Made by a program: the position numbers and the translations under genes
The notes under the pieces: model-generated
Seen by the model: only the letters and a program-made list of their open reading frames with translations
Databases searched by the model: none
Told to the model about the DNA's origin: nothing
DNA from: Streptomyces seoulensis
GTDB taxonomy: Bacteria > Actinomycetota > Actinomycetes > Streptomycetales > Streptomycetaceae
Reading direction: 5' to 3'
Length of the DNA stretch: 64,000 bases
NCBI RefSeq assembly: GCF_022846655.1
Contig: NZ_AP025667.1
Span: 3,943,001-4,007,000, forward strand
In this document: piece by piece, positions 6,910 through 15,259 of the stretch
Position numbering within the stretch: the first letter of the stretch is position 1
Layout of the letters: every line of letters begins with the position of its first letter

Positions 6910-8778
6910 ATGACAGCTGCCCTTGAAATGCGGCCGATGAGCGCTCGGGAATTCCTCGCCACACCGGCAGGCGTGGCATTGCGCCAAGGGCCGTGGTCGG
7001 GGCGGTTCCTCGGCCACATCGGCACGATCATCGACCTGGTCGACCTGGTCGACTCCATCGCGGGCGGCGGCCCCGGCATGGACGTCGAGGACATCCTGGA
7101 GAACCACCAGGAGCTCCTCGACCAGATCCTGAAGCAGCAGGAGGAGATCTCCAGCGGCATCGGCGGGATCAACGACGAGCTGCAGGGCATCGGTTCCGAC
7201 ATCGATCAGATCAAGGACCTGATCGGCCAGATCGGCGAGGGCCAGGACGAGGCCAGGGAGATGCTCGACCGGATCCTCGCCGAGCAGCGCAGGATGGCGC
7301 GGGAGATCAACCGCAATCTGCAGCTCATCTCCAACCAGGTCCAGGGCATGTGGACGGAGATGAACGGCTGGTTCGCGCTGACGATCACCGCGATCGCCGG
7401 CATGGCCGACACCCTGGCGGAGATCCAGCAGCAGCTCGCGCGCATCGAGGAACTCCTCGAAGAGGTGCTGGCGGAGATCGCCGAACTTCACGACAGGGTC
7501 GACTGGAACGCGGTCATCTCCATGTTCGCCGAGCACGAGCACCGGGTCGGCTACTGCATCGAGATGATGATGGCGATCACCGTCCTGCCCACCGACCCCG
7601 CACGGGAGGGCGCCGGCGGCCCCCCTCTGAAGGTGGACGCCGACGGACTGGAGTCCTGGGCGAGGGCGGTCACCGACGAGGTCGGCGGGCTGCCGTACTC
7701 GCTGTACTGCCTGCACCGCGTCCTCGTCGGCGACACCCTGCTGGGCAAGTCGCTGATGCACGTCTTCTGCCACCTGATGGCACACAAGGAGGAGGTCGAC
7801 TACCGGGGCGCGGCGCGGTACTTCTTCAAGCTCGCCTCCGTCGAGGCCCAGGGCTTCGCCGCGCTGGCCAAGGCCCGCCAGGCCATCGACCTTCCCGACG
7901 TCGATTACGCCGGCCTGCTCCGCGAGCGGCTGCTCGCCCAGACCGTGAGCGTCAACGCGGCCCTGGAGTCGGCCTACGGCGTCGCCGAGTGGAACGACGT
8001 CGTGCCCAGGGAGGGCTGGGAGTCCTACGGGCTGAAGGGATACGTCCCCGCCTCGCCCACCGAGCCCATCCACTTCGTCGTGGCGAACAACCGTCAGCTG
8101 ATCGGAGCGATGGGGTTTCCGTACGAGGCGTCCGGCGCGCCGGCCGAGTCACGCACGGCCGTCGAGTTCTACGTCGGCGATGCCGTGCCGGGCAGCAGGG
8201 ACATCGACGACTCCTCGGTGCGCACCGTGCCCTGGATGAGGGGGACCGCGCCCGTGTACGCGATCAGCCTCGCGACAGCGACCAAGGAGGAGAACCCCGC
8301 CACCGGTGCGCGTCACAAATATCTGCGCTACTACCCGCAGCCGTTCGTGTTCGACCCCCGGTACGTCATGGTCGGCCTCCGAGCGTCCGCCCGGGACGGC
8401 GTGGCCCTCCTCGAGCCGCTGGTCGCCCTGTACGACGAGGAGACCGGCACCACCTCCTGGAACGGCGTCTCCGGAGGACTGTGGGTGGCCGGGCTGGACG
8501 AGTCCTGCGAGCCCGTCACCGTGGACCTCGGTGATGCGGACCGTCCCCTCGACCAGCTCCCCTCGTGGCAGAGGGAGCCTCACGGCCTGGCGCCCGCGCG
8601 CGAACACCCGCTCACCGGCCTCCGCGCGGTGGGCGGCTTCCGCATCAGTTTCAAGCGCGACGGCGACAAGATGTGGTTCCGCCCCGGCCTCCTGGACGAC
8701 ACCTGGGAAGAACGCACCATGCTCCCCGCCGCCCCGCAGTCCGACCACCTCGTCTACGAACCCGTGGAACTGCCCTGA
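6910..8778 (+). CDS. Large coiled-coil protein of unknown function, toxin- or scaffold-like architecture
   Basis: A 622-residue protein that I do not recognise as a known family. Residues ~40-200 are a long heptad-patterned coiled coil rich in Ile/Leu/Glu/Gln (ENHQELLDQILKQQEEISS, IQQQLARIEELLEEVLAEI). It is interrupted near 155-168 by a hydrophobic stretch (WFALTITAIAGMA) that could be a membrane hairpin. Residues ~230-370 are alpha-helical with Cys/His, and ~380-622 look beta-rich and Trp/Pro-containing. There is no signal peptide. Helical hairpin plus C-terminal beta domain recalls alpha-pore-forming toxins, but this is inference from layout only. The ATG at 6910 has GAGAGGGA ~6 nt upstream. 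It is transcribed alone. Confidence 0.7.
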   Translation: MTAALEMRPMSAREFLATPAGVALRQGPWSGRFLGHIGTIIDLVDLVDSIAGGGPGMDVEDILENHQELLDQILKQQEEISSGIGGINDELQGIGSDIDQIKDLIGQIGEGQDEAREMLDRILAEQRRMAREINRNLQLISNQVQGMWTEMNGWFALTITAIAGMADTLAEIQQQLARIEELLEEVLAEIAELHDRVDWNAVISMFAEHEHRVGYCIEMMMAITVLPTDPAREGAGGPPLKVDADGLESWARAVTDEVGGLPYSLYCLHRVLVGDTLLGKSLMHVFCHLMAHKEEVDYRGAARYFFKLASVEAQGFAALAKARQAIDLPDVDYAGLLRERLLAQTVSVNAALESAYGVAEWNDVVPREGWESYGLKGYVPASPTEPIHFVVANNRQLIGAMGFPYEASGAPAESRTAVEFYVGDAVPGSRDIDDSSVRTVPWMRGTAPVYAISLATATKEENPATGARHKYLRYYPQPFVFDPRYVMVGLRASARDGVALLEPLVALYDEETGTTSWNGVSGGLWVAGLDESCEPVTVDLGDADRPLDQLPSWQREPHGLAPAREHPLTGLRAVGGFRISFKRDGDKMWFRPGLLDDTWEERTMLPAAPQSDHLVYEPVELP

Positions 8779-8871
8779 CGCCGGGGCGGACTCGGGAAAC
8801 TCCATTGAGGTCGCCCGAGGCGTCGCGGGCGAGCCGCATCCGGTCCGCCCTCCACCCCCGAAGGGGTATCC

Positions 8872-10059
8872 GTGAGCGATGACGTCATGACCCCACCCCA
8901 CGCCCTCGTATCCGGCGCCAGCATCGCCGGCCTCTCCGCCGCCTACTGGCTGCGGCGGACCGGATGGGAGGTCACGGTGATCGAGCGGGCGCCGGCCTTC
9001 CGGGACGGTGGGCAGAACGTGGACGTGCGGGGTGTCGCGCGTGAGGTGCTGAAGCGGATGGGGCTCTTCGACGCGGTGAAGGCGCTGAACACCACCGAGA
9101 CCGGCGCGGTGTTCGTGGACGGGCGGGGCAGGGTGACAGCCGAGCTGCCCGCCGGGCCGGAGGGTGCCACCGCCGAACTGGAGATCCTGCGCGGGGACTT
9201 CGCCCGTGCCATCCTCGACCACCTGCCTCCCGGCGTCGAGATCGTGTACGGCGACACGGTCACCGGCACCGCCGAGGACGGCGACTCGGTCACCGTGACC
9301 ACCGCGTCCGGCCGGGTGCTGCGCGCGGACCTCCTCGTGGTGGCCGAGGGCGTGCGGTCGGCCACGCGGGACCGGATCTTCGGTGACCTGGTGGACCGCC
9401 GGGCGCTCGGGGTCAACATGGTGTTCGGTACGATCCCGCGCACGGCCGGTGACGACGACCGCTGGCGCTGGTACAGCACGGTCGGCGGACGGCAGGTGCA
9501 TCTGCGGCCCGACAACCACGGCACCACGCGCGCCATCCTCTCCTACCCCCGTGACGAGGACCTCGCCTCGCTCGACCGCGACCAGGCGCTGGCGCGGGTC
9601 CGCGCCCGGTACGCGGGCGCGGGCTGGGAGGCGGCCCGTGTCCTGGACGGGTTCGACGCCTCCGAGGACGTGTACGTCGACCATCTCACCCAGATCCGCA
9701 TGCCCACCTGGCACCGGGGACGGGTGTGCCTCGTGGGCGACGCCGCCTGGTGCGTCACCCCCATGGGAGGCGGCGGCGCCTCGCTTGCGCTGACCAGCGG
9801 TTACGTCCTGGCCGCCTGTCTGTCCTCCGCCGACACCGAGGCCGCCCTCACGGCGTACGAGCGGTGGATGCGGCCCCTCGTCGACTCGGTGCAGAAGCTC
9901 CCGCCCGGCGTCGTACGGGCCGCCTACCCCCGGACCCGGCTCGGGCTGGCCCTGCGCACCCTGGTCGTCAAGGCCCTCACCTCGCCGCTCCTCGCACCCC
10001 TGACCGCGCGGTTCACCCAGGTCGCCGGCACGGACCGGCCGCTGCCGCCGATCGCGTGA
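8872..10059 (+). CDS. FAD-dependent monooxygenase (PHBH/TetX fold)
   Basis: A 395-residue protein. The N-terminal Rossmann motif is the serine variant VSGASIAGLSAAYWL followed by VTVIERAP, the typical FAD-binding beta-alpha-beta unit. The internal DG-type segment (ADLLVVAEGVRSATRDRIFG) and the second FAD motif GRVCLVGDAAWCVTPMGGGG are intact. Such flavoproteins hydroxylate or epoxidise aromatic and polyketide substrates using NAD(P)H and O2, or inactivate tetracyclines; the substrate here is unknown. The GTG at 8872 has AAGGGG 7 nt upstream. It converges with the sterol-desaturase gene with a 1-nt gap. Confidence 0.9.
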   Translation: MSDDVMTPPHALVSGASIAGLSAAYWLRRTGWEVTVIERAPAFRDGGQNVDVRGVAREVLKRMGLFDAVKALNTTETGAVFVDGRGRVTAELPAGPEGATAELEILRGDFARAILDHLPPGVEIVYGDTVTGTAEDGDSVTVTTASGRVLRADLLVVAEGVRSATRDRIFGDLVDRRALGVNMVFGTIPRTAGDDDRWRWYSTVGGRQVHLRPDNHGTTRAILSYPRDEDLASLDRDQALARVRARYAGAGWEAARVLDGFDASEDVYVDHLTQIRMPTWHRGRVCLVGDAAWCVTPMGGGGASLALTSGYVLAACLSSADTEAALTAYERWMRPLVDSVQKLPPGVVRAAYPRTRLGLALRTLVVKALTSPLLAPLTARFTQVAGTDRPLPPIA

Positions 10060-10060
10060 C

Positions 10061-10891
10061 TCACCGGGACGCCGGGGCCCAGCCGGGCGGTCCCAGCAGG
10101 TACCCGGCGCGGTCGCGCCAGCTCGCCGCCGAGCGTACGTCGCGCCAGGTGGCGGCGTACTCGTGGAAGGCGACGCGCAGCGGGTTGTGGGTCTCGATGT
10201 TCTTCGTCAGGCCGTACACCACCCGCTCGCCCTCGGGCTCGAAGGTACGGAAGAGGCGGTCCCAGACGATGAGGATGCCGCCGTAGTTGCGGTCCAGGTA
10301 GACGTTGTTGGAGCCGTGGTGCGCGCGGTGGTGGGACGGGGTGTTGAAGAGCCACTCCACCGGCCGCCACAGCTTGTCCACCCGCTCGGTGTGCAGGAAG
10401 AACTGGTAGACCAGGCTGACCGACTGCTGGAGGAGGATCATCCAGGGCGGTACGCCGAGCAGCGCGAGCGGCAGCCAGAACGGCAGCGTCGTCATCGGCG
10501 TCCAGCTCTGCCGGAGCGCGGTCGACAGGTTGAAGCGCAGGCTGGAGTGGTGGACCACATGGCCCGCCCACAGCACCCGCACCCGGTGGTGGGCGCGGTG
10601 GAAGACGTAGTACGCCAGGTCGTCGGCGAAGAACAGCAGCAGCCAGGTCCACGGCGAGGACGGCGAGAGCTGCCAGGGCGCGACGGTGAAGGCGGCGGCG
10701 TACGCCAGGACCGTCACTACCTTCCACGGCAGCCCGATGACCTGGCTCCCGGCGCCCATGGACATGCTGGTGACGGTGTCGCGCAGTTCGTAGCCGCGTT
10801 CGTCGTCGTCGGGGAGGAAGCGGTACGACAGCGCCTCGACCACGACGAGGAGCACGAACGCGGGTATCGCGTAGATCACGGCGGGGATCAT
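10061..10891 (-). CDS. Sterol desaturase / fatty acid hydroxylase family membrane protein
   Basis: A 276-residue integral membrane protein with about four hydrophobic segments and the three His clusters of the di-iron fatty acid hydroxylase superfamily: FHRAHH, HVVHHS and SHHRAHHGS. Members hydroxylate or desaturate membrane lipids, carotenoids or sterol-like compounds. It is the last gene of a leftward run and starts 1 nt after the stop of the upstream GntR regulator, so the two are translationally linked. Its link to the sugar-acid genes upstream is unclear. Confidence 0.9.
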   Translation of the reverse strand: MIPAVIYAIPAFVLLVVVEALSYRFLPDDDERGYELRDTVTSMSMGAGSQVIGLPWKVVTVLAYAAAFTVAPWQLSPSSPWTWLLLFFADDLAYYVFHRAHHRVRVLWAGHVVHHSSLRFNLSTALRQSWTPMTTLPFWLPLALLGVPPWMILLQQSVSLVYQFFLHTERVDKLWRPVEWLFNTPSHHRAHHGSNNVYLDRNYGGILIVWDRLFRTFEPEGERVVYGLTKNIETHNPLRVAFHEYAATWRDVRSAASWRDRAGYLLGPPGWAPASR

Positions 10892-10892
10892 G

Positions 10893-11606
10893 TCAGTTCA
10901 CCGCTTCCGGGGCTGTGGTGGGGACGCTGCGGGACAGCAGTTCGCGTGCCAGCCGTTCGGCCGCGTCGGCCTCGCGGGCGGCGATGAGCGAGCCGAGCCG
11001 CAAGTGGGCTTCCACGTCAAGGAGTTCGTCGGCGCGCAGGGCGTCCGGTGCCTGCGCGACCGGGACCGCGCCGGTGACCAGGCTGTTGAAGGCCAGCAGG
11101 TAGGCGATGTTCCCGGAGCCCTCCACGATCAGCCGCCACCAGGCCACGTCCGCCTCGCCCAGCTCCGTGAGGTCGGGGCCCCGCACGGCGTACCGGCCCG
11201 CGCTCTCCATGATTCTCGAGGCGGCGTGGTCGGAGCAGCGCAGCGCGCACAGCCGCGCGGCGTCGGCGCCGACGCAGACACGCATCTCCAGTGCGTCGCG
11301 GGTGAGTTCGGCGATCGTGGGCCCGCTGTCGGCGCCGGCGATCCCGATGGCGAGGTCGAGGCCGGCGGTGCGCCGCCAGTCCAGGACCAGGGTGCGGCCG
11401 CCGTGGCTGACCTCGACCAGCCGGGCCTGCTGGAGGCGCTTGACGGCCTCGCGGACCGCGTGCCGGTTCACGCCGAACTCGGCCGCGAGGTCGCGTTCGG
11501 CGGTGAGCGGGGAGCCGGGTCGGGGCGTCCCGGCGAGAATCCTGTCGCGCAGCACGGCGTAGAGCTGGTCGGAGACCGCCTCACGCCGGACGGGTAAGGG
11601 AGACAT
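10893..11606 (-). CDS. GntR-family regulator, FadR subfamily (FCD domain)
   Basis: A 237-residue protein (MSPLPVRREAVSDQLYAVL). The winged helix-turn-helix spans ~10-75 (LTAERDLAAEFGVNRHAVREAVKRLQQARL), followed by an all-helical FCD ligand-binding domain. It lies downstream of a galactonate-type dehydratase, so a sugar acid or degradation intermediate is a reasonable effector. The ribosome site of the chosen ATG at 11606 is poor; a TTG at 11642 would add 12 residues but lies inside a nested inverted repeat. That repeat, just upstream, contains a TGGT-N3-ACCA element of the FadR operator type. Confidence 0.85.
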   Translation of the reverse strand: MSPLPVRREAVSDQLYAVLRDRILAGTPRPGSPLTAERDLAAEFGVNRHAVREAVKRLQQARLVEVSHGGRTLVLDWRRTAGLDLAIGIAGADSGPTIAELTRDALEMRVCVGADAARLCALRCSDHAASRIMESAGRYAVRGPDLTELGEADVAWWRLIVEGSGNIAYLLAFNSLVTGAVPVAQAPDALRADELLDVEAHLRLGSLIAAREADAAERLARELLSRSVPTTAPEAVN

Positions 11607-11618
11607 GGCGAACAGAGT

Positions 11619-11669
11619 GGGTGACGGCCGGGCACTGGTCAACTGGTTGGACCAGATCGGCCGTCACCC
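11619..11669. promoter_or_regulatory. 12-bp inverted repeat enclosing a FadR-type palindrome upstream of gntR
   Basis: GGGTGACGGCCG (11619-11630) and CGGCCGTCACCC (11658-11669) are perfect inverted copies 27 nt apart. Inside them lies TGGTTGGACCA (11644-11654), matching the TGGT-N3-ACCA shape of FadR-subfamily GntR operators; it overlaps a larger imperfect palindrome CTGGTCAAC-TG-GTTGGACCAG. It sits in the 78-nt gap between the dehydratase gene and gntR. It may act as autoregulatory operator, as a terminator or attenuator between the two genes, or both. Confidence 0.55.
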
Positions 11670-11684
11670 CTTTCTCTGCCGGGG

Positions 11685-12836
11685 TCACCACTCCGCGAAG
11701 GAGCCGTCCGTGTGCCGCCACACCGGGTTGTGCCAACGGTGCCCGCTGGCGGCCGCCTCGGCGACGGCTCGTTCGTCGATCTCGATGCCGAGGCCCGGTG
11801 CGGTCAGGCGGGCCATGTGGCCGTCGGTGGTGTCGAAGTCGAAGACGGAGGTGTCGACGAGGTAGTCGCCGAGGTCGGAGCCGACGTTGTAGTGGATGCC
11901 GAGGCTGGTCTCCTGGATGAACGCGTTCGGGCTGGCGAAGTCCACCTGGAGGCAGGCCGCGAGCGCGATGGGGCCCAGCGGGCAGTGCGGGGCGAGCCCG
12001 ACGCCGTGCACCTCGGCCTGGGCCGCGATCCGGCGCACCTCGGAGATGCCGCCCGCGTGCGACAGGTCGGGCTGGGCGAGGGCGATACCGGAGCGCAGGA
12101 CCGGGTCGAAGTCCCAGCGGGAGTAGAGGCGTTCACCGGTGGCCACAGGGATGCTGGTGGATGCCGTGAACTCGCCGTACTGAGACGTGAGTTCGGGCAG
12201 CAGCGGCTCCTCGATGAACATCGGCCGCAGTGGCTCCAGGGCGCGGGCGAGCTGCTTGGCGAGAGCGGGCGAGGTGCGGCCGTGGAAGTCGACGGCGACG
12301 TCCCCGTCCTCGCCCATCACCTCGCGCACGGAGGCGACGCGGGCGAGTACGGCGTCGATCTCGCGGGAGGTCTCCAGGTGCTTGAGGCGGCCGCCGACGT
12401 TCATCTTCACGGCCCGGTAGCCCTGTTCGAGGCGCTGGGCCGCATGCTCGGCGGCCTCGCTCGGGTCGTCGCCGCCGATCCAGGAGTACATCCGCATCCG
12501 GTCCCGGACCGCGCCGCCGAGCAGGTCGTGCACCGGGACACCGTGGTACTTGCCCTTGATGTCCCACAGCGCCTGGTCGATGCCGGACACGGCGGACGAC
12601 AGGACGGGACCGCCCCGGTAGAAGCCGCCCTTGGTCATGACCTGCCAGTGGTCCTCGATACGGAGCGGGTCCTGGCCGGTGAGGTGGTCGGCGAGTTCGT
12701 CCACGGCGGCGGCGACGGTGTGCGCGCGGCCCTCGACCACGGGCTCGCCCCAGCCGGTTATCCCCTCGTCCGTCTCGATCTTGAGGAAGAGCCAACGGGG
12801 GGCGACGAGGTAGGTCGTGAGTGCGGTGATCTTCAT
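11685..12836 (-). CDS. dgoD: Enolase-superfamily sugar-acid dehydratase, probably D-galactonate dehydratase
   Basis: A 383-residue member of the mandelate racemase subgroup. The expected catalytic residues are visible: DFHG (metal Asp and acid/base His), FIEEPLLPE (metal Glu), VATGERLYSRWDF (metal Glu) and LAPHCPLGP (second catalytic His). The pattern and length match DgoD, which converts D-galactonate to 2-dehydro-3-deoxy-D-galactonate. Close relatives act on other sugar acids, so specificity is inferred from the neighbouring 2-oxo-3-deoxy-aldonate aldolase and kinase. AGGAG lies 9 nt before the ATG at 12836. Confidence 0.85.
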   Translation of the reverse strand: MKITALTTYLVAPRWLFLKIETDEGITGWGEPVVEGRAHTVAAAVDELADHLTGQDPLRIEDHWQVMTKGGFYRGGPVLSSAVSGIDQALWDIKGKYHGVPVHDLLGGAVRDRMRMYSWIGGDDPSEAAEHAAQRLEQGYRAVKMNVGGRLKHLETSREIDAVLARVASVREVMGEDGDVAVDFHGRTSPALAKQLARALEPLRPMFIEEPLLPELTSQYGEFTASTSIPVATGERLYSRWDFDPVLRSGIALAQPDLSHAGGISEVRRIAAQAEVHGVGLAPHCPLGPIALAACLQVDFASPNAFIQETSLGIHYNVGSDLGDYLVDTSVFDFDTTDGHMARLTAPGLGIEIDERAVAEAAASGHRWHNPVWRHTDGSFAEW

Positions 12837-12875
12837 GGGGTGCGGCTCCTGTCTGCGACTGGGGTTGCTGCTGGT

Positions 12876-13487
12876 TCAGGGCGCCAAGAGGGCGGCCAGT
12901 GCACGGAGTTGCCCGGGGTCCTCCAGCGCCGAGCCCACGGCCACGACCTTGGCCCCCGCCGCCAGATACGCGGCCGCGTTCGACGCGTCGATGCCGCCGG
13001 TGGCGACGAACGGCACCTCGGGGACGGGCCCGCGCATGGCGCGGAACCAGTCGGGGCCGAGCACGCTCGCCGGGAACGCCTTCAGCCAGTCCAGGCCCAT
13101 CGCCCGCGCGGTCTGGACATCGGTGGCCGTCGCCACGCCGGGCAGATGGGGCAGCCCGGCGGCGAGACTGGCTCGGGCCACCTCGGTGTCGAGCCCCGGT
13201 GCCACGGTGAAGGCCGCTCCGGCCGACACCGCCCACGCCAGCCGCTCCGCCGTGGTGACGGTGCCCGCGCCGACCGGCTTGCCGCGCTCCGCACCCGCCG
13301 CCACGACGGCGGCGAGGACGGCCGCGGCCTCCTCGTCCTGTACCGGCACCTCGACGCATTCGATGCCCAGATCCCAGGCACGGTCGGCCAGTTCGACGGA
13401 CCTCGCGAGCGGCATGCCGCGCAGGATCGCCATCACGGGCGCCTTGGCGAAGACACGGTCGAAAGACATGACGTTCACGGTCGCCAT
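12876..13487 (-). CDS. KDPG/KDPGal-type aldolase
   Basis: A 203-residue class I aldolase of the KDPG/KHG family. Visible features are the N-terminal AILRGM (Arg substrate-binding), ECVEVPVQDEE (catalytic Glu), GAGTVTTAE, LKAFPAS (Schiff-base Lys) and ATGGIDASN (phosphate-binding Gly loop). With the adjacent kinase and dehydratase it would cleave 2-dehydro-3-deoxy-6-phosphogalactonate (or -gluconate) to pyruvate and glyceraldehyde 3-phosphate. The ATG at 13487 has GGGAG 5-6 nt upstream and overlaps the 3' end of the IclR gene by 13 nt, which indicates coupling. Confidence 0.9.
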   Translation of the reverse strand: MATVNVMSFDRVFAKAPVMAILRGMPLARSVELADRAWDLGIECVEVPVQDEEAAAVLAAVVAAGAERGKPVGAGTVTTAERLAWAVSAGAAFTVAPGLDTEVARASLAAGLPHLPGVATATDVQTARAMGLDWLKAFPASVLGPDWFRAMRGPVPEVPFVATGGIDASNAAAYLAAGAKVVAVGSALEDPGQLRALAALLAP

Positions 13488-14221
13488 CCCAGCTCCCTCG
13501 AGATCGTCTCGGCGGTGGTGGTCAGTTCGGGCAGCACGTCCCGCTCCAGGGCGGCGAGGTCCGCCTTCGCCTTGAGCGCGGTCACGGAGATCGCGGCGAC
13601 CACTTCGCCACCGTTGTCCCGTACGGATACGGCGACGCAGTTCACGTAGTCCTCGTACTCACCGTCGTCCACGGCGAAGCCCCGCGCGCGGGTCTCGTCC
13701 AGCGTCTTCCGGTAGGCGGCCGGGTCGGTGATGGTGGTGCCGGTGTGCGGGGCGAAGTCGCAGGCGGTGAGCAGGACTTCGGCCGTCGCGCGCGGCACGT
13801 GGGCGAGGATCGCCTTGGCGACACCGGCGGTGTGCAGGGTCACGGGCCGGCCGATCTGGGAGTAGAGCCGCACCCCGTCCACCGGGTCGACCTTGTCGAC
13901 GTAGACGATCTGGTCGCCCTCCAGTGCGGCGAGGTGCACGGTGTGTCCGCAGTGCTCGCCGAGGGCACGCAGGTGTCCGGCCGCGATCTCCTTCAGCCCG
14001 AACTGCTCCAGGGCGAGCTGGGCGAGTCCGGCGAGCCGGTGTCCGACCGCGTACCGGCCGTCGGGCAGCCGCCGCGCGAGTCCGCCGTCGGTCAGCGACT
14101 CCAGGATGCGCAGCGCGGTCGACCGGTGCACGCCGAGGTGGTCGCCGACCTCGGTCTGGGTGCGGGGGCCACGGGCGATGAACTCCAGGATGTCGATGGC
14201 CCGTCTCACGGTCTGTGACAT
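13475..14221 (-). CDS. IclR-family transcriptional regulator
   Basis: A 248-residue protein. An N-terminal winged HTH (AIDILEFIARGPRTQTEVGDHLGV, then HRSTALRIL) is followed by a GAF-like IclR effector domain (VYVDKVDPVDGVRLYSQIGR, TAGVAKAILAHVP). IclR proteins in this position usually repress or activate the catabolic operon they sit in, responding to a pathway acid. The gene lies between the kinase (3-nt gap) and the aldolase (13-nt overlap). AAGGGA precedes the ATG at 14221. The two palindromes upstream of the kinase are its likely targets. Confidence 0.92.
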   Translation of the reverse strand: MSQTVRRAIDILEFIARGPRTQTEVGDHLGVHRSTALRILESLTDGGLARRLPDGRYAVGHRLAGLAQLALEQFGLKEIAAGHLRALGEHCGHTVHLAALEGDQIVYVDKVDPVDGVRLYSQIGRPVTLHTAGVAKAILAHVPRATAEVLLTACDFAPHTGTTITDPAAYRKTLDETRARGFAVDDGEYEDYVNCVAVSVRDNGGEVVAAISVTALKAKADLAALERDVLPELTTTAETISRELGWRP

Positions 14222-14224
14222 GGC

Positions 14225-15133
14225 TCAGTTCCCTTCCAAGGTGTCGGCGGGCACATAGTCCTCGATGCTGCGCAGGGTGCGCCCGGCGAGGTGGTGGCCG
14301 AGGGCGAGCCGTTCGGCGGAGCTGGACCCGCGCAGGAGTCCGCTCAGGTAACCGGCGGCGAAGGCGTCTCCGGCGCCGACCGCCTCGATGACCTCGACGG
14401 CGGGTGCGGGGACGAACTGCCGTCCAGCCTCACTGAATTCGGTGGCCCCGACCTCGCCGTCCTTCACGATCAGCGTGCCGCGAGGCGCGAGGTGGGCGTG
14501 GATCTCCTCCGCCGTGGCGGTTCCCCACAGCCGCTCACCCTCGTCCCGGCCGACGAACACGACGTCGGCTCGCCGGGCCAGGTCGCGCAGGGTCACAGCC
14601 GCGTGGTCGAGCGAACTCCAGAGCGCGGGCCGGTGATTCACGTCGAACGACACCAACACCCCTGCCTGCGCCGCCCGTTCCATTAGCAGCTCCACCAGCT
14701 CCGAGCATCCCTGCGACAACGCGGGCGTGATTCCCGTCAGATGCAGCAGCCGCGCCCCGGCCAGGTCGACGCGCTCGGCGTCGGAAGGCCCCATCCGTGA
14801 GGCCGCCGAGCCACGCCGGTAGTAGTGCACAGAGGTGCCCTGGGGGCCAGGGTCCTTGAAATAGACGCCCGTTGGCGCCTCCGGATCGACCCGGACCCCG
14901 GCGACATCCACCCCACGCCCCGCGATCGCCGCGACGATCCGCCGCCCGAGCGGGTCGTCCCCGACCCGGCTGACCCACGCGGCCCGATGCCCGAGGTCGG
15001 CCAGATACTGCGCGACCGTCGATTCGGCGCCCGCGACGGCGAGGCGCAACTCCCGGCTGTGTTGCAGCCCTTGGCCGTCGGCCGGGGTGACCTGCGCCAT
15101 CGTCTCGCCGAGGCAGACCGTCGTACCGGTCAT
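14225..15133 (-). CDS. PfkB-family sugar kinase, probably 2-dehydro-3-deoxy-aldonate kinase
   Basis: A 302-residue ribokinase-family protein. It has the N-terminal CLGETMAQVTP strand, the substrate loop near GAESTVAQYLADLG, and the PfkB signature EAVGAGDAFAAGYLSGLL with the catalytic Asp. YFKDPGP and YYRRGSAASRM resemble the substrate-binding segment of 2-keto-3-deoxygluconate kinases. In this operon it should phosphorylate 2-dehydro-3-deoxygalactonate or -gluconate before aldol cleavage. I chose the ATG at 15133 because GGAGGGG lies 6-8 nt upstream; the frame is open much further upstream but without a good site. It is the first gene of the leftward operon. Confidence 0.87.
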   Translation of the reverse strand: MTGTTVCLGETMAQVTPADGQGLQHSRELRLAVAGAESTVAQYLADLGHRAAWVSRVGDDPLGRRIVAAIAGRGVDVAGVRVDPEAPTGVYFKDPGPQGTSVHYYRRGSAASRMGPSDAERVDLAGARLLHLTGITPALSQGCSELVELLMERAAQAGVLVSFDVNHRPALWSSLDHAAVTLRDLARRADVVFVGRDEGERLWGTATAEEIHAHLAPRGTLIVKDGEVGATEFSEAGRQFVPAPAVEVIEAVGAGDAFAAGYLSGLLRGSSSAERLALGHHLAGRTLRSIEDYVPADTLEGN

Positions 15134-15186
15134 CGCCATCCCCTCCATTGACATGCGGCTGTGGCCGTGCCGAACATTAGCAGCCC

Positions 15187-15216
15187 TTGCGCAACAGGCG
15201 TGCATATGTTGCAACA
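15187..15216. promoter_or_regulatory. Pair of TTGC-centred palindromes, candidate IclR operators
   Basis: TTGCGCAA (15187-15194) and TGTTGCAACA (15207-15216) are both perfect palindromes with centres exactly 21 bases apart, i.e. two helical turns. They lie in the 126-nt divergent region between the kinase and the MHS transporter. That placement would let one regulator control both the catabolic operon and the uptake gene. Confidence 0.55.
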
Positions 15217-15259
15217 CATAGGGCGCACCAGCCCCCGACCGATGGTGAAAGGGAGTGCG

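Noticed and set aside
6631..8073. A 480-codon open frame opposite the coiled-coil protein gene
   Set aside because: Its Asp/Val/Leu repeats are the antisense image of the coiled-coil codons, and the + strand frame has a proper ribosome site.
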